From: Stutzerimonas kunmingensis
Lineage (GTDB): Bacteria > Pseudomonadota > Gammaproteobacteria > Pseudomonadales > Pseudomonadaceae
Length of the DNA: 64,000 nt
Reading direction: 5' to 3'
Assembly: GCF_900114065.1 (NCBI RefSeq)
Contig: NZ_FORS01000002.1
Span: 62,001-126,000, forward strand
The notes under the pieces are model-generated. The model ran no database searches. It saw nothing but the letters and a program-made list of their open reading frames with translations, and was not told the DNA's origin. The translations under genes and the position numbers were made by a program. Positions 19,184 to 28,028 of the stretch are shown one piece after another (position 1 is the stretch's first letter; the number at the start of each line of letters is the position of its first letter).

Positions 19184-19828
19184 TCAATTGTCTTCCGTGG
19201 GCTGATCGTTGGCGGGGGCGGCATCGGGTTGGTTGACGGCTTCTTCCAGCTGCTGACGCAAGGCGTCCATCTGCTGCTGCATCAGCTGCGTCTCCTCGTC
19301 CGGTGGCTCGGCATAGGGTGGTTGATCCTGATAGGGCGCTTCGGTCATTTCCTCGGGAATGTAGCTGGGCGAGCGTACCTGAGGGAAATGCAGCACTTCG
19401 ACGGCGCCGTTGCGCGCCAGCTCCACGCGATCAGGGTAGACCTGATGCAGACTGACGCCACTGGCCAGCTCTTCGCCCTGCCAGTAGAGCCGTGGCGGCT
19501 GCCCGTCGACTTGAACAATGGCGCTGGAGCGCTGCGGATCCATGTGCACGAAGCTGCCGCGCAGGGTAAAGCCGCTGGCAGCCGCGGTGGGCGCGTAGGA
19601 GTCAGAAGGGGCCGCCGAGCCGAACAGTATTTCCAGCCGCTGCATATCGGGCTGGCCCAGATTGCCGGCTTGTTGTTCATAGACGTCGGTGGGGGTAGGG
19701 GCGCGAGACAGGTTCATCCATTGCTCGATCTGCATCGCGAGGTAGAGCGCGAACACGCAGAGCAGCACGGTACTGATGATGAGTGGGACGTAGCGGCGGT
19801 AGTTGTCCAGTTTTCCCGGCAGTGGCAA
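19184..19828 (-). CDS. xcpP: Type II secretion inner-membrane protein GspC/XcpP
   Basis: GspC links the inner-membrane platform to the secretin through its homology region. The 214-residue protein has one membrane helix (YVPLIISTVLLCVFALYLAM, near 14-33) and an HR domain (LRGSFVHMDPQRSSAIVQVD to VEVLHFP, about 85-145). A C-terminal coiled coil (ETQLMQQQMDALRQQLEEAV) replaces a PDZ domain, as in XcpP. There is no ATG; TTG 19828 is 8 bases after GGAG and is the best start. The divergent xcpR-Z genes expected upstream are missing; the tRNA unit follows instead. Confidence 0.88.
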   Translation of the reverse strand: MPLPGKLDNYRRYVPLIISTVLLCVFALYLAMQIEQWMNLSRAPTPTDVYEQQAGNLGQPDMQRLEILFGSAAPSDSYAPTAAASGFTLRGSFVHMDPQRSSAIVQVDGQPPRLYWQGEELASGVSLHQVYPDRVELARNGAVEVLHFPQVRSPSYIPEEMTEAPYQDQPPYAEPPDEETQLMQQQMDALRQQLEEAVNQPDAAPANDQPTEDN

Positions 19829-20036
19829 GCGAAATACTCCGTGGCGCTTTTGTTGTTCGGTTCCCTAGTACGCGGGTTGCCTCTGTCAGGCGATACAGCA
19901 CTTTTAGAACACTTTCGCGGACGCCGCAGCGAATTTACAGGTGCTCTTGGCGAATCGATGGTGCGGGACCAAGGTTACAAAGTGACGCGGCAGCTCCTGT
20001 TGACCACGGTTCCGTAAAAAAAATTCAATGCTGTTG

Positions 20037-20065
20037 TTGACTTAGCGTAGGGGGCTGAGTAAATT
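20037..20065 (+). promoter_or_regulatory. Sigma-70 promoter of the tRNA-Val/tRNA-Asp unit
   Basis: TTGACT (20037-20042) and TAAATT (20060-20065) are separated by exactly 17 bases. A GC-rich discriminator (GCGCGCC) follows, the usual sign of growth-rate/stringent control of stable RNA promoters. Transcription should start about 14 bases before the tRNA. Confidence 0.8.
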
Positions 20066-20085
20066 GCGCGCCTCGCAAGGCGATC

Positions 20086-20161
20086 GGCTGATTAGCTCAG
20101 CTGGGAGAGCACCTGCATCACACGCAGGGGGTCGGCGGTTCGATCCCGTCATCAGCCACCA
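20086..20161 (+). tRNA. tRNA-Val, anticodon CAC
   Basis: A 76-base cloverleaf with encoded CCA. The acceptor stem GGCTGAT/ATCAGCC is perfect, the D arm is GCTC-AGCTGGGA-GAGC, the anticodon stem is CCTGC/GCAGG with loop ATCACAC, and the T loop is TTCGATC. The anticodon CAC reads GUG. Many bacteria read GUG with the UAC isoacceptor alone, so this is an extra species. The body resembles the usual tRNA-Val(UAC). Confidence 0.9.
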
Positions 20162-20198
20162 ACCTTTGTGAGATTTCGGACGAAAGTCCGGCCGACGC

Positions 20199-20275
20199 GC
20201 AGCGGTAGTTCAGTCGGTTAGAATACCGGCCTGTCACGCCGGGGGTCGCGGGTTCGAGTCCCGTCCGCTGCGCCA
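20199..20275 (+). tRNA. tRNA-Asp, anticodon GTC
   Basis: A 77-base cloverleaf with encoded CCA: acceptor GCAGCGG/CCGCTGC, anticodon stem CCGGC/GCCGG with loop CTGTCAC, T loop TTCGAGT. It is processed from the same transcript as tRNA-Val. The 37-base spacer contains a CGGAC-GAAA-GTCCG hairpin (20177-20190), a likely processing or folding element. Confidence 0.93.
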
Positions 20276-20316
20276 TATCCCTCCGCTCACTTCCTTTAGA
20301 AGTGATGAGACAAGAG

Positions 20317-20341
20317 AAGCTGCCCAAGGGCAGCTTTTTTT
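20317..20341 (+). terminator. Intrinsic terminator of the tRNA unit
   Basis: AAGCTGCCC/GGGCAGCTT (20317-20325 with 20328-20336) is a perfect stem with a minimal AA centre and continues into a seven-T run ending at 20341. Confidence 0.92.
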
Positions 20342-20416
20342 GTGCCTGTCGATAGCGATGTGATTGGTGAACACTGCACTATCCAATCCCCGTCGGCGAC
20401 CCGTTTCGGCGGAATC

Positions 20417-21253
20417 CTATGGCCTTTCGCATTTGCCAAATAGCGCGTCTAGCTCCGCTCCAGAGGCCGCTTTGGCAAAACCATCGAACCGGCCATGCTC
20501 GGCGATGGACCGTGCTGCCTGCAGAAAACCGGCCCATGCCGCTCGGGCCAAGGCGCCGCCGACGCTGATGCGCCTGACGCCGAGGTTTGTGAGGTCCTGA
20601 ACGGTCAGGTCACTGTTCCAGCCAATCAATACATTGACCGGCTTTGGCGATACTGCCTCGACGACGGCGCTGATCTGCTCGCGGGTTCTCAGGCCTGGTG
20701 CATACAGGCAGTCGGCGCCTACATCGGCATAGGCTTTCAGGCGTGCAAGGGTGTCGTCGAGATCAGGCCGATCGACGAAGAAATTCTCGGCGCGACCGAT
20801 CAGCAATGTTTCGCCTCCGGTAGCGTCGATTGCCTCACGCGCGGCGCACATACGTTCGGTGGCCTCGGCAAGCTCGCGTAACGGCTCGCGCGGGTCACCT
20901 GTGGAGTCCTCGATGGAAATACCCGCGACGCCGGTTCCGACCGCCATGTGCACGCTTTCGGCCACGCCTTCGGGCGTATCGGCGTAGCCACTCTCGAAAT
21001 CGGCGTTCACCGGCAGATGGGTGGCTTGGACCATGTAGCGCATATGGGCCAGGACCTCGTCCCGCGGCATCTGTCCGTCGACGCGGGCGCACGACCAGGC
21101 GTAGCCGGAGCTGGTCGTCGCCAACGCCTTGAAACCGAGACTTGCGAGGACGCTCGCGCTGCCGGCGTCCCAGGGGTTGGGCAGGACGAAACAGCCGGAC
21201 TGGTGCAGCGCACGAAAGGCAGCACGTTTTTGCGACACACTGGGATGGACCAT
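20417..21253 (-). CDS. Isocitrate lyase/PEP mutase superfamily enzyme
   Basis: The 278-residue TIM-barrel protein carries superfamily features: FVLPNPWDAGSASVLASLGF near 25, the metal-binding region NADFESGYADTPEGVAESV near 85, GISIEDSTGDPREPL near 115, and LLIGRAENFFVDRPDLDDTL near 150. Members cleave or rearrange C-C or C-P bonds of 2-oxo acids (2-methylisocitrate, oxaloacetate, phosphonopyruvate). The exact substrate cannot be read here. ATG 21253 has GGAGGG three bases upstream; a 20-codon upstream extension is rejected. It starts an accessory block directly after the tRNAs, on the opposite strand from threonine aldolase. Confidence 0.82.
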   Translation of the reverse strand: MVHPSVSQKRAAFRALHQSGCFVLPNPWDAGSASVLASLGFKALATTSSGYAWSCARVDGQMPRDEVLAHMRYMVQATHLPVNADFESGYADTPEGVAESVHMAVGTGVAGISIEDSTGDPREPLRELAEATERMCAAREAIDATGGETLLIGRAENFFVDRPDLDDTLARLKAYADVGADCLYAPGLRTREQISAVVEAVSPKPVNVLIGWNSDLTVQDLTNLGVRRISVGGALARAAWAGFLQAARSIAEHGRFDGFAKAASGAELDALFGKCERP

Positions 21254-21595
21254 GAACCCTCCTGGTTGGTGAGATGGGTGGGGCACGACGCATTCGCCGC
21301 CGCGCGTTGTCAAAGACTAGATGGGATTCAGCGTGCCGTGGTTTTCAGAACACGCGCTGCAGGGTGCCACAGCGTTACTGAATTTCCCTGTGGGCGACCG
21401 TGAAATGTGCCGCCGTGATATCCGCGCTGGGCGCTTCGCTGTGCTAAGACGTTGCGTGGAGGCTGACGAGGGCGGGGCGGCGCCGGCATCACCCCGTACA
21501 TGCTCGCCTGACACTCCGTTTGCGCTCGCGTGTCCGGGCTTCTACAACGTAACGTGCAGCCACCAACCGCCCGGCAATGCCATAACGAGGATTTG
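21254..21595. other. Intergenic spacer between divergent ICL-like and ltaE genes
   Basis: This 342-bp stretch has no convincing gene. A TTGACA hexamer exists on the - strand (21308-21313) without a matching -10. CGAGG at 21586-21590 is the ltaE ribosome-binding site. I see no repeat, terminator or att-like copy of the tRNA ends. Confidence 0.5.
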
Positions 21596-22642
21596 ATGAC
21601 GACCGACAAGCAGCAATTTGCCAGCGACAACTATTCCGGCATCTGCCCTGAAGCCTGGGAAGCCATGGCGAGGGCGAACCAAGGCCACGACAGGGCGTAC
21701 GGCGACGACCAATGGACAGCCCGCGCGGCTGATCACTTCCGCGCACTGTTCGAGACCGACTGCGAGGTGTTCTTCGCCTTCAACGGTACAGCGGCCAATT
21801 CCCTGGCGTTGTCGTCCCTTTGCCAGAGCTACCACAGCGTGATCTGCGCCGACATCGCCCACGTCGAGACGGACGAATGCGGCGCGCCGGAGTTCTTCTC
21901 CAACGGCTCCAAGCTGCTGCTCGGCAGGACCGAGCAGGGCAAGCTGACGCCTGCTGCCATTCGCGAGATCGCGCTGAAGCGCAAGGACATCCATTACCCC
22001 AAGCCACGCGTGGTCAGCCTGACCCAGGCCACGGAAGTCGGTACCGTCTACCAGCCCGCCGAGCTGCGTGCCATCAGCGACACCTGCAAGGACCTCGGGC
22101 TGCACCTGCACATGGACGGCGCGCGCTTTGCCAATGCCTGCGCTCACCTGGGCATGTCGCCCGCCGAACTGAGCTGGAAAGCCGGCGTCGATGTGCTCTG
22201 TTTCGGTGGCACCAAGAACGGCATGGCGGTCGGCGAGGCCATCCTGTTCTTCAATCGCGAACTGGCCACCGATTTCGAGTACCGCTGCAAGCAGGCTGGC
22301 CAGCTTGCCTCCAAGATGCGATTTCTGTCGGCACCGTGGGTCGGGCTTCTGGAAAACGGCGCGTGGCTCAGATACGCCGAACACGCCAACCGTTGTGCCC
22401 AGCTGCTGGCCGAGTTGATTCAACCGTTGCCTGGCGTCGAGCTGATGTTTCCGGTGCAGGCCAATGGCGTCTTCGTCAGCCTGCCGCCATCGGCACTGGA
22501 GGCGCTCAGGAACCGCGGCTGGATGTTCTACACCTTCATCGGGGTCGGCGGTGCGCGCTTCATGTGCTCGTGGGACACCAGCGAAGCGCGGGTGCGCCAG
22601 CTGGCCGATGACATACGTGCGGCGGTAACCGACGCCCTGTAG
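21596..22642 (+). CDS. ltaE: Low-specificity L-threonine aldolase
   Basis: The PLP enzyme splits threonine or allo-threonine into glycine and acetaldehyde. The 348-residue protein begins QQFASDNYSGICPEAWEAM. It has FNGTAANSLALSSLCQSYHS near 65, the substrate/PLP residues in LHMDGARFANACAHLG near 175, and the PLP lysine in LCFGGTKNGMAVGEA near 210. It agrees closely with the P. aeruginosa LtaA sequence as I remember it. ATG 21596 follows CGAGG by 5 bases; an upstream in-frame ATG at 21530 lacks support. Confidence 0.94.
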   Translation: MTTDKQQFASDNYSGICPEAWEAMARANQGHDRAYGDDQWTARAADHFRALFETDCEVFFAFNGTAANSLALSSLCQSYHSVICADIAHVETDECGAPEFFSNGSKLLLGRTEQGKLTPAAIREIALKRKDIHYPKPRVVSLTQATEVGTVYQPAELRAISDTCKDLGLHLHMDGARFANACAHLGMSPAELSWKAGVDVLCFGGTKNGMAVGEAILFFNRELATDFEYRCKQAGQLASKMRFLSAPWVGLLENGAWLRYAEHANRCAQLLAELIQPLPGVELMFPVQANGVFVSLPPSALEALRNRGWMFYTFIGVGGARFMCSWDTSEARVRQLADDIRAAVTDAL

Positions 22643-22745
22643 CTGCCGACGATGTGCCCGCTCGCGAAGTGGCCTCGGCAATACGCGGGCAGCGGCTACT
22701 GAGCGCTGTTCATTTGGATAAGGTTGGACGAGCACTGTCGTGAGG

Positions 22746-23654
22746 CTAGATGCTGGCTTGCTCGAGCAAGGCGCGGCGGAACGCCTGTGCCACAGGCCCG
22801 AGTGGCTCATCCAGCCGGTGCGCCAGGTAGGCTTCGGATTGCACCTCGCTGTTTCTACCAAGGTCGGGAATGGCGACGCGCGCCAGTCGCCCTGAAGCCA
22901 GATCCTCCTCAACCAGCCATGTCGGGAGCCGTCCCCAGCCGAGTCCGGCGCGAATCAGTGCGGCCTTAGCTTCCTGGGTATTCACCCGACAGGTGAAGGG
23001 CGACAGAACGCCGAATGAGCGGCCCTCGGAGAGTGGCGTGGGATCGGCAAGCACGATCTGCAGATGGCCGGCGAGATCCGGCACTCCGAGTGGCGCACGG
23101 CTGCCGAGTTCGGCCAGCGGATGATCGCTGCGTACGACGGCAATCTGCGCAATCGAGCCAATCGCCTCCAGCGCCAGCCGGGGATTGCGAAAATCCTCGC
23201 CGACGATGATCGCGAGCGTGCAGCGCCTCTCATCCAGCGCTGCGATGGGGCCGCCCAGGGCCTGTGACTCCAGGCGAAAGCTGGTGGAAGGAAATTCGAC
23301 GCTGGCCCGGGTAATGGCCAGCGCCACCGATTCGATCGGAAACAGCGTATCCACCACCAGGGTCAGTTCCAGCTCGACACCCGCACCCAGCGCCCGCGCC
23401 CGAGCACGCATGGCATCGGCGCGCAGCAGGATGTCGCGTGCGTGGGCCAGCAGTGCCTGACCTTCCTGAGTGAGGACAGGGCGGTAGCCGCTGCGATCGA
23501 ACAGCTGCAGGCCCAGCTCTGTCTCCAGGTTCGCGATGGCATTGCTGATGGCCGATTGCACGCGCAGCAGCCGTGCCGCGCCGGATCGAAAGCTGCCGCT
23601 GTCGGCCACAGTTACGAACGTACGAATCTGATCCAGTGTCATGCCATCGAGCAT
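22746..23654 (-). CDS. LysR-family transcriptional regulator
   Basis: A 302-residue regulator with an N-terminal helix-turn-helix (TLDQIRTFVTVADSGSFRSG, then VQSAISNAIANLETELGLQL) and a periplasmic-binding-like effector domain. ATG 23654 follows GGAG by 6 bases; ATGs at 23693 and 23666 are alternatives. It is divergent from the WrbA-like gene with 101 bp between starts, which suggests it controls that gene and the MFS transporter downstream. No strong T-N11-A dyad stood out in the gap. The ligand is unknown. Confidence 0.88.
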   Translation of the reverse strand: MLDGMTLDQIRTFVTVADSGSFRSGAARLLRVQSAISNAIANLETELGLQLFDRSGYRPVLTQEGQALLAHARDILLRADAMRARARALGAGVELELTLVVDTLFPIESVALAITRASVEFPSTSFRLESQALGGPIAALDERRCTLAIIVGEDFRNPRLALEAIGSIAQIAVVRSDHPLAELGSRAPLGVPDLAGHLQIVLADPTPLSEGRSFGVLSPFTCRVNTQEAKAALIRAGLGWGRLPTWLVEEDLASGRLARVAIPDLGRNSEVQSEAYLAHRLDEPLGPVAQAFRRALLEQASI

Positions 23655-23755
23655 GATCTGCTCCATAGATCGAGTTGATCGAAATTTAATCACTCTGCGA
23701 GAGCGTTTTTAGTCATTAGCCTGGCTCCAGTCAATGCCATTGGAGGACTGCAGCA

Positions 23756-24304
23756 ATGACGAACGTACTGGTGCTCTATTACTCATCCTATGGGCATGTC
23801 GAAGCACTTGCCGATGCCGTCGCCGAGGGCGCACGCGAAGCGGGCGCGTTGGCAGACGTCAAACGGGTGCCCGAACTCGTTCCGCAAGAGGTCGCGCAGA
23901 ATGCGGGGTACAAGATGGACCAGCCCGCGGATACGGCGACCGTGGCGGAACTGCCGAACTACGACGCCATCGTGATCGGCACGCCGACGCGTTTCGGCAA
24001 CATGGCCGCGCAGATGAAGAACTTCCTCGATCGATGTGGCGGGCTATGGGCCGAGGACCGGCTGGTCGGCAAGGTGGGCAGCGTGTTCACCTCGACCGGC
24101 AGCCAGCACGGGGGCCAGGAGAGCACGATTCTGGCGACGCACACCGTACTGCTTCATCTGGGGATGGTTGTGGTCGGGCTGCCGTACAGCTTCAAGGGGC
24201 AGCTGCGGATGGATGCCATAACCGGTGGCACGCCCTATGGCGCCTCGACGCTGGCCGATGACGGCAGCGGCGGTGACCGCCAGCCGAGCGAAAATGAACT
24301 GTAG
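23756..24304 (+). CDS. wrbA: WrbA-like NAD(P)H:quinone oxidoreductase, amber-truncated
   Basis: A flavodoxin-fold FMN enzyme that reduces quinones by two electrons. [19 protein letters not shown] is the FMN phosphate loop, and [18 protein letters not shown] and [14 protein letters not shown] are WrbA signatures. The protein stops at residue 182 after QPSENEL. In the same frame past the TAG (24302-24304) the DNA still encodes GARYQGWHVARVAAALAA, the normal WrbA tail, and ends at TGA 24380-24382. Thus TAG has probably replaced a sense codon (a GAG-to-TAG change would suffice) and the enzyme lacks about 26 residues. The old stop overlaps the MFS start as ATGA. Activity of the truncated form is uncertain. 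Confidence 0.85.
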   Translation: MTNVLVLYYSSYGHVEALADAVAEGAREAGALADVKRVPELVPQEVAQNAGYKMDQPADTATVAELPNYDAIVIGTPTRFGNMAAQMKNFLDRCGGLWAEDRLVGKVGSVFTSTGSQHGGQESTILATHTVLLHLGMVVVGLPYSFKGQLRMDAITGGTPYGASTLADDGSGGDRQPSENEL

Positions 24305-24378
24305 GGCGCCCGTTACCAGGGCTGGCACGTCGCTCGCGTGGCCGCTGCACTCGCCGCCAATCCGGTCGGGGTGCCGGA

Positions 24379-25566
24379 ATGAATGCCGCCCGGCCGCTCC
24401 GCGCGAGGCTGGTCGTCTGGGTCGTGCTCGGCTGCGGAGTCGTGGCGGCTCTGCATTTGGGCAAGGCTGCCATTGCCACACCGTTGCTACAGGCGGACCT
24501 TGGGGTCGATCTCGCCGGAGCCGGCTGGCTGACCGGCATATTCGCGGTGCTCGGCTTGCTCGGGGGAGCGGCGGCCGGTGCGGTGGTGGCGGCAGTCGGA
24601 GATCGGCGGGCCCTGCTGTTGGGGCTCGGGGTAACCGCGGTTGCCGGCGTCGCGGGCGCCGCCGCGCCGTCATTCGCGCTGCTGCTGATTTCCCGGCTGC
24701 TGGAAGGACTCGGATTCCTGCTCATCATCGTCGCCGGGCCGGCGATTCTGGAACGCCTGACGACCGGCGCTGCACGGGACAGCGCCTTCTCGCTGTGGAG
24801 TTGCTTCATGCCGAGCGGGATGGCGCTGGCCATGGTCGCCGGGCCGCTGTTCCAGACATGGCAGGGGTTGTGGTGGACGGGTTCGGCGCTGGCGGTAATC
24901 GCCGCGGTGGCGGTGGGCTGCTGCATACCCGCTGGCGTTTCGTCTGGCATACCCGGACGGTTACTGGGAAATATTCGGCGCGTGCTGTTTTCCCGAGCCA
25001 GCGTTTTGCTGGCGGTTGGTTTCGCGCTGTACAGCCTGATGTTCTTCGCCCTGTTCAGCTTTCTGCCGGTTCTGCTGATGGAGCGTATGGATATCTCATA
25101 TCGGAGTGCGGGGCTGTTGAGCGCACTGGCCAGTGTGGTCAATGTCAGCGGCAACCTTGCTGCTGGCTATCTGCTCACGCGCGGCGCTGGGCGTGGTTCG
25201 CTGATCCTGTTTGCCAGCGGCGTCATGGGGGCGTCCGGGATAGGCATATTCCTGGGCTGGTTCGAACCGCAGGCGACCTTCCTGCTGTGCCTGCTGTTTT
25301 CAGCCGTGGGTGGGTTGATCCCGGCCACGCTGCTGGCATCCGCACCGTTGGCTGCGCGGGAGACCTTCCTCGTTCCAATTGCTGTCGGCCTGATGATGCA
25401 GGGCAGCAACCTGGGACAACTGCTGGGCCCGGTAGTGGTCGGCGGCGTGACCGCGGTTTTCGGTTGGAACGCCGCCGGCCCCGTCGTGTTGCTTGCGGCG
25501 CTGGCCGCTGGCGTGACTGCGCTTCTTTTGCCAGCAGCACTGCAGCGCAGCGAGCCGGCGAAGTAG
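24379..25566 (+). CDS. MFS transporter
   Basis: The 395-residue protein has about 12 hydrophobic segments and a typical MFS loop after helix 2 (AAVGDRRALLLGLG). The N terminus MNAARPLRARLVVWVVLGCG is followed by LGVDLAGAGWLTGIFAVLGL, resembling CynX/YbfB-type exporters. The substrate is unknown. The ATG overlaps the ancestral stop codon of wrbA (TGA 24380-24382), so the pair was translationally coupled before wrbA gained its amber codon. Now ribosomes would stop 75 bases early. Confidence 0.85.
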   Translation: MNAARPLRARLVVWVVLGCGVVAALHLGKAAIATPLLQADLGVDLAGAGWLTGIFAVLGLLGGAAAGAVVAAVGDRRALLLGLGVTAVAGVAGAAAPSFALLLISRLLEGLGFLLIIVAGPAILERLTTGAARDSAFSLWSCFMPSGMALAMVAGPLFQTWQGLWWTGSALAVIAAVAVGCCIPAGVSSGIPGRLLGNIRRVLFSRASVLLAVGFALYSLMFFALFSFLPVLLMERMDISYRSAGLLSALASVVNVSGNLAAGYLLTRGAGRGSLILFASGVMGASGIGIFLGWFEPQATFLLCLLFSAVGGLIPATLLASAPLAARETFLVPIAVGLMMQGSNLGQLLGPVVVGGVTAVFGWNAAGPVVLLAALAAGVTALLLPAALQRSEPAK

Positions 25567-25862
25567 GGCAGTTCTAGGCGTTCCAGAAGCGGCTACGTGC
25601 AGTGCTGATCCGATATGCGCGGCGAGCTGTCCCTAATAGCGGGCACCATGGCAGAGCGGTATGAAGCGATACGGTGCCCTGAAATGGGGCTCGGCTGTGA
25701 CCGGCGCGTCACATTATGGTGCGCGGTTCCGGGCAGGAGGCAGGACGAGGGCTCGATGGGTGGCCATGTGCCGTCCATGGAGCGTTTCTTGCTGCGCATC
25801 GGTTTTCTGCCTTTCCTGCTGACCTCCGGGCGACAGCCTCAACATTGTCGCGGCTCCGGGTC

Positions 25863-28028
25863 ATGCAGGATAACCACTTCAAGCCCAGATCAATGACCCA
25901 AGAACTCTCTGCCAGAACCAACCGCCGGAGCAGCCTGCTCACCTGTGAGGTGCTGGACCGCTCGCGTGTGCTCGACACGCTGGTCAACAACCTCGAAGGC
26001 ATGGCCTACCGCTGCCGCAACGACGCGCCCTGGACGATGATCTTTGTCAGTCAGGGCTCGCAAGGCTTGTGCGGCTACAGTGCTGCGGATCTGGTCGACG
26101 ACAACGGCATCTCATGGGACCGGATCACCCATCCGGATGACCGGCTTCGCGTCCGCCGCTGCATCGATAATGCTGTCGTCGGAATGGGGCGATTCACCGT
26201 GCATTACCGGATCCGCACCGCCGCGGGGAACCTCAAATGGGTCATCGAGCGCGGCGTCGCGGTGCCCGATGAGCAGGGTGAGATCGTGGTGGAGGGCTTC
26301 ATCGAGGACATCACCGCCCAGAAGGCTGTGCTCGAAGCGCTGGAACAGGCCGAACTGCGTTATCGCAGCATCTTCGAGAACGCTTCGGAGGGCATTTTCC
26401 AGTCCACCCGCGATGGACGCTATCTGGCCGCGAATCCTGCGTTGGCGCGCATTTACGGATACGACAGTGCGTCCGAGCTGGTGGCCGATCTCGCTGACAT
26501 AGAGCGTCGCCTGTACGTCGAGGGTGGGCGTCGCGAAGTGTTCTGCCAGCTGATGGAGCAGCAGGGCGAGGTGCTCAACTTCGAGTCCGAGGTCTATCGG
26601 CGCGATGGCACACGCATCTGGATATCCGAGAACGCGCACGTGGTGCGAGGCGCCAGCGGCGAGTTCATCTGCTACGAAGGCACCGTGCAGGACATCTCCG
26701 AGCGCAAGCATTATCAACAGCAGCTCGAACGTCAGGCCAACCATGATCTGCTGACCGGCCTGCCCAATCGCATCCTGCTCAACGACCGCATCGAGCAGGG
26801 CCTGGCCCGTGCGGCTCGCCTGGGCTACTACCTGACGCTGGTATTCATCGACCTGGACAACTTCAAGTTCATCAACGACGGCCTCGGGCATGTCGCTGGT
26901 GACGAGCTGCTCAAGAGTATTGCGGCGCGGCTGGCCGGTAGCCTGCGCAGCTCCGACACCGTGGCGCGGGTCGGTGGGGATGAATTCGTGCTGGTGCTCA
27001 GCGATCACTACCGCATCAGCACAGTGATCTCGCTATTGGAGCGTGTGCTGAACGAAATCCGCCGGCCGGTCATGCTCGCCGGTCGCGAGTTTCAGGTCGG
27101 CGCCAGCCTGGGTGTGGCGATGTTCCCCGACGACGGCGAGGATGCACAAAGCTTGCTCAAACACGCCGATATCGCCATGTACGCGGCGAAGAAGCGTGGC
27201 CGCAACAATTTCCAGTTCTTCACCCACGATCTCAACCGGATCGCCGATGAGCGCCTGAATCTCGAAGCCGCCATGCGCGTGGCGCTGGAGCGCAACGAGT
27301 TGTCCGTGCATTACCAGCCGAAGGTCGATGCGACGCGGCGGATTGTCGGTGTCGAGGCGCTGGCGCGTTGGACCCACGCGGAGCTGGGGGTGATAGGACC
27401 GGATCGTTTCATCCCGGTGGCCGAAGAGAGCGGGCTGATCATGCCGCTGACCCTGGCCATCCTGCGCCGCGCCTTCACCGATGCTCGGCAGTGGAACGAG
27501 GGGCGCGGCACGCCACTGCTGGTTGCGGTGAACCTGTCACCGCTGCTGTTTCTTGGCGACGATGTGGTCGAACGCATCCTCGCGGTGCTCGACGAAATAG
27601 GGCTGCCGCCGACCCAGGTGGAGCTGGAAATCACCGAAACGGTATTCCTCGGAGACGGCACCCGTGCGATTTCCATCCTGGCCGAGTTCAAGGCGCGGGG
27701 CTTTCGCTTGGCGATGGACGATTTCGGTACCGGCTACTCGGCGCTCAGTTATCTGCGGCGTTTTCCGCTGGACATCATCAAGATCGATCGATCGCTGGTC
27801 ACCGGGCTCGAACAGGAGGAGGAAGTGGCGATGATCGCCCGTGCCGCCATTTCGCTGGGCAAGAGCCTGCACAAGACGGTGGTGGCCGAAGGGGTCGAGA
27901 ACGCCGCGCAGTTCGATTTCCTGCGTCGCAACGGTTGCGACGAGTTCCAGGGCTACCTGCTCTCACGCCCGCTGCCGGCGGCGCAGATCACCGCATTGCT
28001 TGCGGACGGCGGCGTGATCCGCTTCTAG
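25863..28028 (+). CDS. PAS-PAS-GGDEF-EAL cyclic-di-GMP protein
   Basis: A soluble c-di-GMP enzyme with no predicted membrane segment. Two PAS domains (about 55-150 with WTMIFVSQGSQGLCGYSAAD; 160-285 with YRSIFENASEGIFQSTRDGR) precede the GGDEF domain (NHDLLTGLPNRILLNDRIEQ; VGGDEFVLVL near 370). The inhibitory RxxD site (RSSD, five residues before GGDEF) is intact. The EAL domain keeps EALARW, DDFGTGYSALSYLRRFPLDI and VVAEGVEN, so both activities are possible. The start is unclear: ATG 25863 and ATG 25893 lack good ribosome-binding sites and the frame stays open to 25716. The stop shares CTAG with the convergent emfourin gene. Confidence 0.9.
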   Translation: MQDNHFKPRSMTQELSARTNRRSSLLTCEVLDRSRVLDTLVNNLEGMAYRCRNDAPWTMIFVSQGSQGLCGYSAADLVDDNGISWDRITHPDDRLRVRRCIDNAVVGMGRFTVHYRIRTAAGNLKWVIERGVAVPDEQGEIVVEGFIEDITAQKAVLEALEQAELRYRSIFENASEGIFQSTRDGRYLAANPALARIYGYDSASELVADLADIERRLYVEGGRREVFCQLMEQQGEVLNFESEVYRRDGTRIWISENAHVVRGASGEFICYEGTVQDISERKHYQQQLERQANHDLLTGLPNRILLNDRIEQGLARAARLGYYLTLVFIDLDNFKFINDGLGHVAGDELLKSIAARLAGSLRSSDTVARVGGDEFVLVLSDHYRISTVISLLERVLNEIRRPVMLAGREFQVGASLGVAMFPDDGEDAQSLLKHADIAMYAAKKRGRNNFQFFTHDLNRIADERLNLEAAMRVALERNELSVHYQPKVDATRRIVGVEALARWTHAELGVIGPDRFIPVAEESGLIMPLTLAILRRAFTDARQWNEGRGTPLLVAVNLSPLLFLGDDVVERILAVLDEIGLPPTQVELEITETVFLGDGTRAISILAEFKARGFRLAMDDFGTGYSALSYLRRFPLDIIKIDRSLVTGLEQEEEVAMIARAAISLGKSLHKTVVAEGVENAAQFDFLRRNGCDEFQGYLLSRPLPAAQITALLADGGVIRF

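Noticed and set aside
21542..22912. A 456-codon - strand frame over the threonine aldolase
   Set aside because: It is antisense to ltaE and has no motifs; ltaE matches the enzyme throughout.
25716..25862. Extended N terminus of the PAS-GGDEF-EAL protein from ATG 25716
   Set aside because: The 49 extra residues have no domain or membrane character and no ribosome-binding site was seen; the true start remains uncertain.
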